DNA of 64,000 bases from Rhodospirillales bacterium (GTDB taxonomy: Bacteria; Pseudomonadota; Alphaproteobacteria; Kiloniellales; JACOMY01), in contig JACOMY010000021.1 in NCBI GenBank assembly GCA_014324045.1, positions 1-64,000 on the forward strand. Direction: 5' to 3'. Position numbers and translations under genes: made by a program. The notes beneath the pieces were generated by a model, which was given only the letters and a program-made list of their open reading frames with translations, was not told the origin of the DNA and did no database searches. Positions 57,610 to 64,000 of this stretch are shown piece after piece. How positions within the stretch are numbered: the stretch's first letter is position 1; every line of letters starts with the position of its first letter.

Positions 57610-59220
57610 TCAGGCTGCGGCGTAGATGCCGGCAGCCTTCACCTCGTCGCCGACGTAGGGCGCGAACTGCTTGAAGTTGGTTTCGAAGCGCTTGGTCAAT
57701 TCGCGCGCGGTCCGATCGTAAGCCTGCTTGTCCCGCCAGGCGGTGCGCGGGTTCAGGACGCCCTCCGGTACCTCCGGGCAAGTCTCCGGCACGGCCAAGC
57801 CGAATTGCGGATGCTCCAGGGTCGGCACCCCGGTCAGCTTGCCGCTCAAGGCGGCCCGCACCATGGCACGGGTATGGGCGATCGCTATGCGGTGCCCGAC
57901 GCCGTAGGCGCCGCCCGACCAGCCGGTGTTCACCAGCCAGCAAGAGACGTCGGTCTCGGCCATCTTCTCACCCAGCATCTTGGCGTAGACCGAGGGATGG
58001 CGCGGCATGAAGGGGGCGCCGAAGCAGGTGGAGAAGGTCGCCGTCGGCTCGTTGGCGAGGCCCTTCTCGGTGCCGGCCACCCGGGCCGTATAGCCTGAGA
58101 GGAAATGATACATCGCTTGCTGCGGCGAGAGACGCGAGATCGGCGGCAGCACACCGAAGGCATCGGCCGTCAGCATCACGATGTTGCGCGGCTTGCCGCC
58201 GATGCCGCTGTCGCTGGCGTTGGGAATGAAGTCCAGCGGGTAGCTGGCCCGGGTGTTTTCGGTGAAGCGGGCGTCGTCCAGGTCCAGAAGCCGGGTAGCC
58301 TCGTCGAAGACGACGTTCTCCAGGACCGTGCCGAAACGGCGGGTGGTATCGTAGATCTCCGGCTCGGCCTCTGCCGAGAGGCGGATGACCTTGGCATAGC
58401 AGCCGCCTTCGAAGTTGAAGACCCCCCGGTCCGACCAGCCGTGCTCGTCGTCGCCGATCAGCGTGCGGCTGGCATCGGCCGAGAGCGTGGTCTTGCCTGT
58501 GCCGGAGAGACCGAAGAAGATCGCCGTATCGCCGTCCGGCCCTATGTTGGCCGAACAATGCATCGGCAGCACGTTCTTCGCCGGCAGCAGGTAGTTCAGG
58601 ATAGAGAAAACCGACTTTTTGATTTCGCCCGCATAGACGGTGCCGCCGATCAGCACCAGCCTGCGGGAGAAGTCCAGCAGAATGAAGGATTCGCTGTTGG
58701 TAGCGTCGGTCTGTGGATCCGCTTCCAGGTAGGGAGCATGCAGCAGGGTGAAGGCCGGCTCGAAATCGCCCAGGGTCTCGGCCGGCGGCCGGATGAACAT
58801 GTTGCGGGCGAAGAGCGCGTGCCAGGGGCTCTCGCTCACCACGCGGATCGGCAAGCGGTGGTCGATTGCGGCGCCCGCGAAGAGGTCCTGGACGTAGAGG
58901 TCGCGGGCTTGCAAGTAGGCCAGCATCTTAGCGTGAAGGCGCTGGAATACCTCCGGCGTGGTGGGGACATTGACCTTGCCCCACCAGATGTCGCCGCGGC
59001 TGCCGGGATCGTCGACAATGAACTTATCGTTCGGTGAGCGGCCGGTATGACGACCGGTGCGGACCGCCAGCGCTCCGCCGTTGCAGAGCGCGCCGGCGCC
59101 GCTTCGGATCGTGTGTTCGTAAAGGGCCGGCACCGAGAGATTCCAAAACCCTTGACCATACGATTTTATACCATGCTCGCTTAGGCCATGGCGGCTCACT
59201 ATCGGTCCCCGGTCGGTCAC
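57610..59220 (-). CDS. pckA: Phosphoenolpyruvate carboxykinase (ATP)
   Basis: The 536-residue enzyme converts oxaloacetate and ATP to phosphoenolpyruvate in gluconeogenesis. The substrate block [17 protein letters not shown] is near residue 50. The kinase 1a/2 motifs are [18 protein letters not shown] and [27 protein letters not shown] and the C-terminal [17 protein letters not shown] complete the family pattern. Its neighbours chvI/chvG, hprK and manX are its usual companions in alphaproteobacteria. Confidence 0.95.
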   Translation of the reverse strand: MTDRGPIVSRHGLSEHGIKSYGQGFWNLSVPALYEHTIRSGAGALCNGGALAVRTGRHTGRSPNDKFIVDDPGSRGDIWWGKVNVPTTPEVFQRLHAKMLAYLQARDLYVQDLFAGAAIDHRLPIRVVSESPWHALFARNMFIRPPAETLGDFEPAFTLLHAPYLEADPQTDATNSESFILLDFSRRLVLIGGTVYAGEIKKSVFSILNYLLPAKNVLPMHCSANIGPDGDTAIFFGLSGTGKTTLSADASRTLIGDDEHGWSDRGVFNFEGGCYAKVIRLSAEAEPEIYDTTRRFGTVLENVVFDEATRLLDLDDARFTENTRASYPLDFIPNASDSGIGGKPRNIVMLTADAFGVLPPISRLSPQQAMYHFLSGYTARVAGTEKGLANEPTATFSTCFGAPFMPRHPSVYAKMLGEKMAETDVSCWLVNTGWSGGAYGVGHRIAIAHTRAMVRAALSGKLTGVPTLEHPQFGLAVPETCPEVPEGVLNPRTAWRDKQAYDRTARELTKRFETNFKQFAPYVGDEVKAAGIYAAA

Positions 59221-59282
59221 GATCCTTGCTCCTCACGTTACTTTCCAAGCGGTCGGCATGTGGGCTCGGTCCGGCCGTTCGG

Positions 59283-59843
59283 TCATCCTCCATTGCCAGC
59301 ATCGCTTGCCCCAGCATCGCTTGCCCCAGCATCGCTTGCCAACGATAGATGTTGTATGACGCGATCCGGCGACAGCCAAGCGATGCGGCCGAAGCCCGCC
59401 ACGAAATGCAGGTTTCGGCAATTTAGCCTGTAAGGCTTGAAGTCTGTGAAGCGTGCCCAGGGTTCGGAGCGCGGGTGGGCGGCCACGAAGGCCTCGCGCA
59501 GGGGCTCCGCCGCCTTGGCGTCGATAACCTGGCTGGCCTCGCCCAAGAAGGTCAGACGCGGTTCTGCTAAGGGGTCTGGCTTGTCGGCGGTCTGCTCTAA
59601 CAATAATGCCAAGGCGGGATCGGCCTGGAGATTCTTGGCATGCTCCGACAGATCGGAGAGCAGGAGAAAAGGCAGGCCCCTTGCATCGGGCGCCAAAAGA
59701 ACGAGCGATATATAAGGGAAGGCTGCCTGCACACCGGCCTGCTCAGATCCGGCCAATCGGGTGGCCAGGCTGGCGCGGCGGGTGGTTGCGATTAAGAAAG
59801 CAGCCTGCCGTTCCAGATTGGGTTTGCGTTCAGCCTCGGACAT
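59283..59843 (-). CDS. HugZ-like pyridoxamine-phosphate-oxidase-fold protein
   Basis: The 186-residue protein starts MSEAERKPNLERQAAFLI. The split-barrel FMN-binding fold is suggested by TTRRASLATRL, PYISLVLLAPDARGLPFLLLS and LSEHAKNLQADPALALLL, matching the HugZ/heme-utilisation and pyridoxamine 5'-phosphate-oxidase-related family. NLHFVAGFGRIAWL lies near the C-terminus. The last residues are three SDAGA repeats encoded by a 15-base tandem repeat (about 59298-59340). It lies just upstream of pckA on the same strand. Confidence 0.8.
   Translation of the reverse strand: MSEAERKPNLERQAAFLIATTRRASLATRLAGSEQAGVQAAFPYISLVLLAPDARGLPFLLLSDLSEHAKNLQADPALALLLEQTADKPDPLAEPRLTFLGEASQVIDAKAAEPLREAFVAAHPRSEPWARFTDFKPYRLNCRNLHFVAGFGRIAWLSPDRVIQHLSLASDAGASDAGASDAGNGG
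59298..59340 (-). repeat. 15-bp tandem triplication at the end of the HugZ-like gene
   Basis: CAGCATCGCTTGCCC occurs three times in succession with the last copy incomplete. It keeps the frame, adding SDAGA units to the C-terminus. Copy number could vary without frame loss. Confidence 0.85.
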
Positions 59844-60041
59844 GTCGTGCTTTCTCCCTGACCTTGCCCCAATGGTGCAATGAATTCTGTTGCAGTGTAT
59901 TCTGGCATTAGGCAATTCTTCGGGATTGTGGCTGCAGGAACTGGCTATCGTCGCTCAAATTAGGGAGAAGATAAGCGGCTTGAGACCGCTGCCAATTCAC
60001 TTGCGGCAAAGCTGCAGCGCTTCTATTACTGATACTGAAAT

Positions 60042-60058
60042 CGGCTGTGTGACAGCCG
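60042..60058. promoter_or_regulatory. Inverted repeat in the chvI upstream region
   Basis: CGGCTGT, a GTG spacer and ACAGCCG form a perfect 7-bp inverted repeat that ends 30 bases before the chvI start. It could be an operator or a 5' leader hairpin of chvI. The divergent HugZ-like gene is 200 bases away. Confidence 0.4.
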
Positions 60059-60087
60059 CCTCGTCACAGACTCTCGGGTTGTCCAGG

Positions 60088-60783
60088 GTGCAGAACATCA
60101 TCGCCCTCGTCGACGACAACAAGAACACCCCGACTTCGGTGATCATTGCACTGGAATCGGAAGGCTTCAAGGTGAAGAGCTATACGTACGGCGGTGAGGC
60201 CTTTCGCATCCTGCAGGCTGCACCCGCGGATCTGACCGTGCTAGACATCAAGATGCCGCGGATGGATAGCATGGAATTGCTGCGCCGCATTTGCGAGCAT
60301 TTCAGCCTTCCGGTAACCTTCCTGACCTCGAAAGACGATGAGATCGACGAGATACTGGGGCTGCGCATGGGCGCGGACGATTACGTCGAGAAACCTTGCT
60401 CGCAGCGCCTATGGATTGATCGCATTCGTGCCCTGTTGCGACGCGGCCAAGCGGTAAGCGCAGGCGAAGGACAGAGCGATCGGGCCTTGGTACGCGGCGA
60501 CCTGATCTTGGACAGCAAGCGCCATGTCTGCAGCGGGAAGGCCGAAGCTGTGTAGTTGACCGTAACCGAGTTCTTGATTCTAAAGGCGTTGGCCAGCCGC
60601 CCGGGGCACGTCAAGAACCGTGATCGGTCGATGGACGCGGCCTACGGCGAGCACATCTACGTTGGCGACCGAGCCATCAACAGCCACATCAAGCGCCTAC
60701 GCAAGAAGTTCAAAGCCTTGGACGATAACTTCAATCGGATTGAGACGCTCTACAGGGTCGGCTACCGCTACAAGGACGCCTAG
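60088..60783 (+). pseudogene. chvI: Response regulator ChvI with an in-frame TAG stop
   Basis: The receiver domain starts at the GTG at 60088 (VQNIIALVDDNKNTPTSV). It has the acidic pair (DD), the phospho-acceptor Asp in VLDIKMPRMDSME, Thr in FLTSKDDE and Lys in YVEKPCSQRL, so it is intact. The frame is interrupted by TAG at 60553-60555, exactly between the receiver and the DNA-binding domain. The same frame then continues with [20 protein letters not shown] and [19 protein letters not shown] to the stop at 60783, a complete winged helix. One base change is enough to explain the loss. The two halves could be separate proteins. Confidence 0.85.
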
Positions 60784-60986
60784 ACGAGGCGCGCCGGACG
60801 CAGAGGCTATGGCGAGCTTTACCGAAGAAAGCCTCCACCCGCCTGCGGCGCAGGAACCCTGAAAGGGCAAAGATAGGTTCAAGGGCCGCGTCGGCGAGAG
60901 CGAGTCTTTGTTATCCCGTAATGTCGGTTGTCCAGTAATGTGGAAGGCTGGCGCTTCTGGCCTCCACCCTTGCTGCACCCGATTAT

Positions 60987-61320
60987 GACCTTAAACCCCA
61001 TCGTATTATCGATTCCGACCCTGGGCCTGCTGCAGCCAGTACCGACTGGCTCTCGCTGAAGCGCGATGGGCAGATGGTGGAGATGCGCATTGAGGACGAA
61101 AGTCCCGGCATTCTTGAGGACAAACTGGGGAACATCTTCCAGCGCTTCTATATTGAGTGGCCGGAGAATGAAAAGTTCGGCACCTACTCAAGGCTTGGGC
61201 CTTTCGATCCCGAAGCAGATCGCCGAAGCCCATCGTGGGCTGCTCTGGGCCTGGAACCGCAAGGATCGCTCCTGCAAGGTTCCGGGGGCAGCCTTCTATG
61301 GTGCGTTTGCCAGCCCATGA
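60987..61320 (+). pseudogene. chvG: Remnant of sensor kinase ChvG (C-terminal ATPase domain only)
   Basis: The segment reads TDWLSLKRDGQMVEMRIEDE, SPGILEDKLGNIFQRFYIEW and KFGTYS in one frame. It then continues GLGLSIPKQIAEAHRGLLWA in another, with a shift near 61195. These are the end of the G1 box, the F box and the G2 box of a histidine kinase HATPase domain and match ChvG. The sensor, membrane segments, HisKA domain and N box are missing. Only about 200 bases separate chvI from this remnant, so most of the gene has been deleted. Confidence 0.75.
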
Positions 61321-61521
61321 CCATGACGGCGGGGAGACGTAACCGCGCGACCGTCTTGAGACTGGCCATCTTGAGATTGGGCAAAAAAAATCCAATCTCG
61401 AACGGACCTTGAGAAAACCATTCACCGAACTCGGACGAAGCCGGGCGGCGCTTCCAATTGTCGTGCAAAACTGTAATGCAACTGAGCTAGAGCTGTGCCG
61501 GGCAGCGAAGTTGAGGCGGCG

Positions 61522-62832
61522 ATGAGCCAGACCGAACTTGTGCATGCGACCTGTATCTCCCTCTTCGGCAGAGGGATCCTGCTGCGGGGGCCGTCCGGCA
61601 TCGGAAAGTCGGATTTGGCGCTGCGTCTGATTGACGCCGGCGGCATCTTGGTCGCCGACGATCAAACCCTTCTGACCGCTGAGGACGAGCGCCTCAGTGC
61701 GTCGTCTCCGCAGGCCTTGAGCAGCCGCATGGAGGTGCGCGGCATTGGCCTGGTCGGTCAGACCGCAATGGTCTCGGTCGTTCTCGCCTTGGTCGTGGAT
61801 TTGAAGCCCACCGAAGAGATCGAACGCCTCCCGGGAGAGACAGTCGAAGGTCTGCTGGGGGTAGAGGTGCCTTTGCTCTTCCTGGATCCTAAGGCGGCTT
61901 CGGCAATCGCGCGCATCCGCTTGGCACTCGAACAGGTGAACCGTGAGGAGATCCGCCAGGCGGGCAAGCCACGCGGCCGGGCCGTCCTGCTGGTGACCGG
62001 CATGGCCGGGGCCGGGCGGTCTTCGGCCCTGAACACGGCCGAGGATCTGGGTTACGAGGCGATCGACAACTTGCCCTTGGCCTTAATCCCCTCGCTCGTC
62101 GTCGGGGAGAACGAGCGGCCGCTGGCGCTGGGGGTCGATCTGCGCACCCGCGATTTTTCCATCGTCCGTCTGTTGGAGGCCAGCGACGCCCTTCGGGCCA
62201 CGCCCGGCCTGGATCTGCGCCTGATCTTTCTGGACTGTGCGGACGCTGTGCTGCTGCGCCGCTTCAGCGAGACGCGGCGGCGCCATCCCTTGGCGGTCGA
62301 TCGGCCTCTAGCGCAGGGCATCGAAACCGAGCGGCGCCTGATCGCACCGATCAAAAGCCGTGCGGACCTGGTGATCGACACTTCGGCGCTACACCCGGCG
62401 GATTTTCGGCGCTTGCTTTCGGGCCATCTCAGCCTGAAGGGCGCGGCTCAGCGCGGCTTGGTGGTCTTTGTCACCTCTTTCTCCTACCGCTACGGCCCGC
62501 CGCGGGAAGCCGATCTGGTGCTAGATGTGCGCTTCCTGCGGAACCCGCACTACCAGGCCGAGCTTCGGGCGCACACCGGTCGCGACCCGGCGGTTGCCGC
62601 CTTCATTGCTGAGGATCCCGCCTTTCGGCCCTTCTTCGAGGGCCTTACGGTCTGGCTGCAACCCCTGCTGCCGCTCTACCAGGTGGAAGGGAAGAGCTAT
62701 CTGACCTTCGCCTTGGGCTGCACCGGCGGGCGCCATCGCTCCGTTTTCGTGGCCGAACGCTTGGCACGTTGGTTGACCGAACGGGAGCGCCAGGTCGTGA
62801 TCGCCCACCGTGACTGTGAGCGCGATCCATGA
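61522..62832 (+). CDS. HprK-RapZ fusion: HPr kinase/phosphorylase domain joined to RapZ/YvcJ-type nucleotide-binding protein
   Basis: One uninterrupted frame of 436 residues holds two normally separate proteins. Residues 1-140 match the short alphaproteobacterial HprK (LVHATCISLFGRGILLRGPS, P-loop GPSGIGKS, LALRLIDAGGILVADDQ). Residues 153-436 match RapZ (VLLVTGMAGAGRSSALNTAE, YEAIDNLP, RFLRNPHYQAELRAHTGRDP, the C-terminal YLTFALGCTGGRHRSVFVAE). The RapZ P-loop has Arg in place of Lys (GAGRS). The start at ATG 61522 has GAGG upstream; a GTG at 61495 is an alternative. The linker (NREEIRQAGKPRGR) is short. HprK acts on HPr of the nitrogen PTS, and RapZ binds nucleotides and, in E. coli, controls GlmZ RNA decay. 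Confidence 0.88.
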   Translation: MSQTELVHATCISLFGRGILLRGPSGIGKSDLALRLIDAGGILVADDQTLLTAEDERLSASSPQALSSRMEVRGIGLVGQTAMVSVVLALVVDLKPTEEIERLPGETVEGLLGVEVPLLFLDPKAASAIARIRLALEQVNREEIRQAGKPRGRAVLLVTGMAGAGRSSALNTAEDLGYEAIDNLPLALIPSLVVGENERPLALGVDLRTRDFSIVRLLEASDALRATPGLDLRLIFLDCADAVLLRRFSETRRRHPLAVDRPLAQGIETERRLIAPIKSRADLVIDTSALHPADFRRLLSGHLSLKGAAQRGLVVFVTSFSYRYGPPREADLVLDVRFLRNPHYQAELRAHTGRDPAVAAFIAEDPAFRPFFEGLTVWLQPLLPLYQVEGKSYLTFALGCTGGRHRSVFVAERLARWLTERERQVVIAHRDCERDP

Positions 62833-63004
62833 GCCCGGTCGTCGGCTTTGCCCGTCGTCGGCTTGCTCTAGGACTACTCGCGGCTTGGGTCGTGCAGGGC
62901 ACAAAGGACTGGCGAATCCGTCGGGCGCGGGTGGTGTGACGATGAAACCGGTTGTACATCCGGCTCGCGCGGATCAGGGTAGGCTTCTGGAACAGGATGG
63001 GGCC

Positions 63005-63406
63005 ATGATCGGTATCGTGTTGGTGACACACGGGCGGCTAGCGGCGGAGTTTCTTTTGGCGCTGGAGCATATCGTCGGACCGCAGGAGCGGGTCTCGGCC
63101 ATCTGTATCGGCCCGGACGACGACATGGAGGCCCGTCGCGGCGAAATTCTGGAGCAGGTTCGGGCGGTCGACGGCGGCCAGGGCACGGCCCTTTTGACCG
63201 ATATGTTCGGCGGCACACCCTCCAACCTTGCCATTTCCGTCATGGATCTCGCGCAGGTCGAGGTCATCGCCGGCGTCAACCTGCCGATGTTGGTGAAGCT
63301 GGTCAGCGTGCGCGATTGCCTTGGCCTAAGCGATGCCGCAGCCGAGGCACAGGAGGCCGGCCGCAAGTACATCAACGTAGCCTCTCGCCTCCTCGCCGGA
63401 AACTAG
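63005..63406 (+). CDS. PTS EIIA component, mannose/fructose type
   Basis: The 133-residue protein starts MIGIVLVTHGRLAAEFLLAL, whose His in VTHG is the phosphorylation site. It contains ALLTDMFGGTPSNLAISVMD and VIAGVNLPMLVKLVSVRDCL, all typical of the mannose-family EIIA (ManX/EIIA-Ntr-linked in alphaproteobacteria). I chose the ATG at 63005, because the frame extending upstream to 62810 overlaps the fusion gene and lacks family similarity. It normally lies beside hprK and ptsH. No ptsH follows here. Confidence 0.88.
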   Translation: MIGIVLVTHGRLAAEFLLALEHIVGPQERVSAICIGPDDDMEARRGEILEQVRAVDGGQGTALLTDMFGGTPSNLAISVMDLAQVEVIAGVNLPMLVKLVSVRDCLGLSDAAAEAQEAGRKYINVASRLLAGN

Positions 63407-63942
63407 GTCAAAGATTAGAGACAACCGCGCCTCTAAGCGAGCCGCCTTGACCGGGCAGGCTCCCGCGCTAGATCCCCAGCTTGTCGATCGCATCGCAAGG
63501 ACCGATTGGGCGGAGATCGGGGTCTGGCTTGGCCTCTGCGCGCTTTGGGCTCCTGCGCCACTGGGAAGAAGTCAAAGGGTCGCTAGGTTTATCTGCCACC
63601 ATTGGCTTGACATCGCCATTTCTTCCTGCCAAGTATTGCGTAATGTAGTGTCGTGTGTTGTTATCAGTTCACGCACGGCACTTGACGATCGGTCAGGGCT
63701 TGTGCCTCGGTGAAGCCAGCCGGGTGCGACCTATAGGGACCAAATCTCCGTGCAATCTCGCCGCAGATCGCAGAGGACGCTTGCGTCTGCGGGCAAGGAT
63801 ATGCAGTTTCGACTTACAACTGTGGCGCGTTTGAACATTCTGCGCCGGTCTCGCTACTGGTCAGGCGGTTTGATCTCCTTTTTGAGAAGCGCGTGTCTTT
63901 CAGCCAAGATGCAGGCTTTGCTGAAACAGGATTAAAGAACGA
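63407..63942. other. Region after manX with no recognised gene
   Basis: HPr is expected here but no HPr motif is present in any frame I read. Short frames exist (for example a TTG-started 88-codon frame at 63447), without family similarity. The composition turns more AT-rich from about 63560, perhaps a junction with unrelated DNA. Confidence 0.4.
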
Positions 63943-64000
63943 ATGGCTTTGAGTGTGAGCGTGAAGGTGGAGCAGTCCGATAACTGGACGACTACGGATA
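63943..64000 (+). CDS. Possible start of a gene running off the right edge
   Basis: The ATG at 63943 (MALSVSVKVEQSDNWTTTD) opens a frame that stays open to the last base, preceded by AAAGAACGA. Nineteen codons are too few to name it. It may be chance. Confidence 0.25.
   Translation, partial: MALSVSVKVEQSDNWTTTD

Noticed and set aside
60553-60555. TAG in chvI as a recoded (pyrrolysine or selenocysteine-like) codon
   Set aside because: The position is an ordinary inter-domain residue, no recoding element is visible, selenocysteine uses TGA, and the neighbouring chvG is clearly decayed, so nonsense mutation is simpler.

Overview
The window looks like chromosome of a GC-rich alphaproteobacterium, probably of Rhodospirillales/Kiloniellales type. 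The evidence is ubiD, ubiA and a DUF4170 protein together, hslVU, argH-lptM-lysA-TIGR02302 in a row, clpS-clpA, a plant/proteobacterial-type GshA, and pckA beside chvI/chvG, hprK, rapZ and a mannose-type EIIA. The many secreted ankyrin proteins and several decaying genes suggest, by inference only, a host-associated lifestyle.

Layout. 0-2 kb: left edge with a DUF488 gene, a broken copy of a two-gene zincin module and a broken serine hydrolase. 2-9 kb: pmbA, ubiD, DUF4170, ubiA, rsmE, gshA. 9.2-13.6 kb: four tandem minus-strand ankyrin genes. 13.8-28 kb: hslU/hslV, xthA, a sterol-desaturase-like protein, TIGR02302, lysA, lptM, argH, infC (initiating at ATA), thrS, then the intact zincin module. 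28.5-31.2 kb: clpS-clpA. 31.4-38.5 kb: a six-gene minus-strand peptide importer plus amidohydrolase operon. 38.8-50.4 kb: seven plus-strand ankyrin genes or remnants.

Inside the second ankyrin cluster (about 42.9-48.2 kb) lies an AT-richer island of five minus-strand genes. In transcription order they are a four-TM protein, a membrane-anchored VWA-like protein, a MotA/ZorA-like stator protein with a long coiled tail, a MotB/ZorB-like OmpA protein and a staphylococcal-nuclease-type nuclease. The first four overlap by stop/start codons. A perfect 22-bp direct repeat brackets the island, and its right edge truncates an ankyrin gene. It resembles Zorya in having a MotAB-like motor and a nuclease, but not in its other parts, and is the best candidate here for an undescribed (probably defence) system.

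50.9-57.1 kb: a YhaO/YhaN (SbcD/SbcC-like) pair followed by an orphan type I specificity subunit. 57.6-63.4 kb: pckA, a HugZ-like protein, chvI with an in-frame stop, a shredded chvG remnant, an HprK-RapZ fusion in one frame and manX-type EIIA. HPr is not where it is expected after manX, and the last 600 bases hold no recognised gene.

Recurrent oddities are 12-15-bp tandem triplications at gene ends and just upstream of genes, helically phased iterons, and ankyrin units duplicated together with their intergenic spacers.
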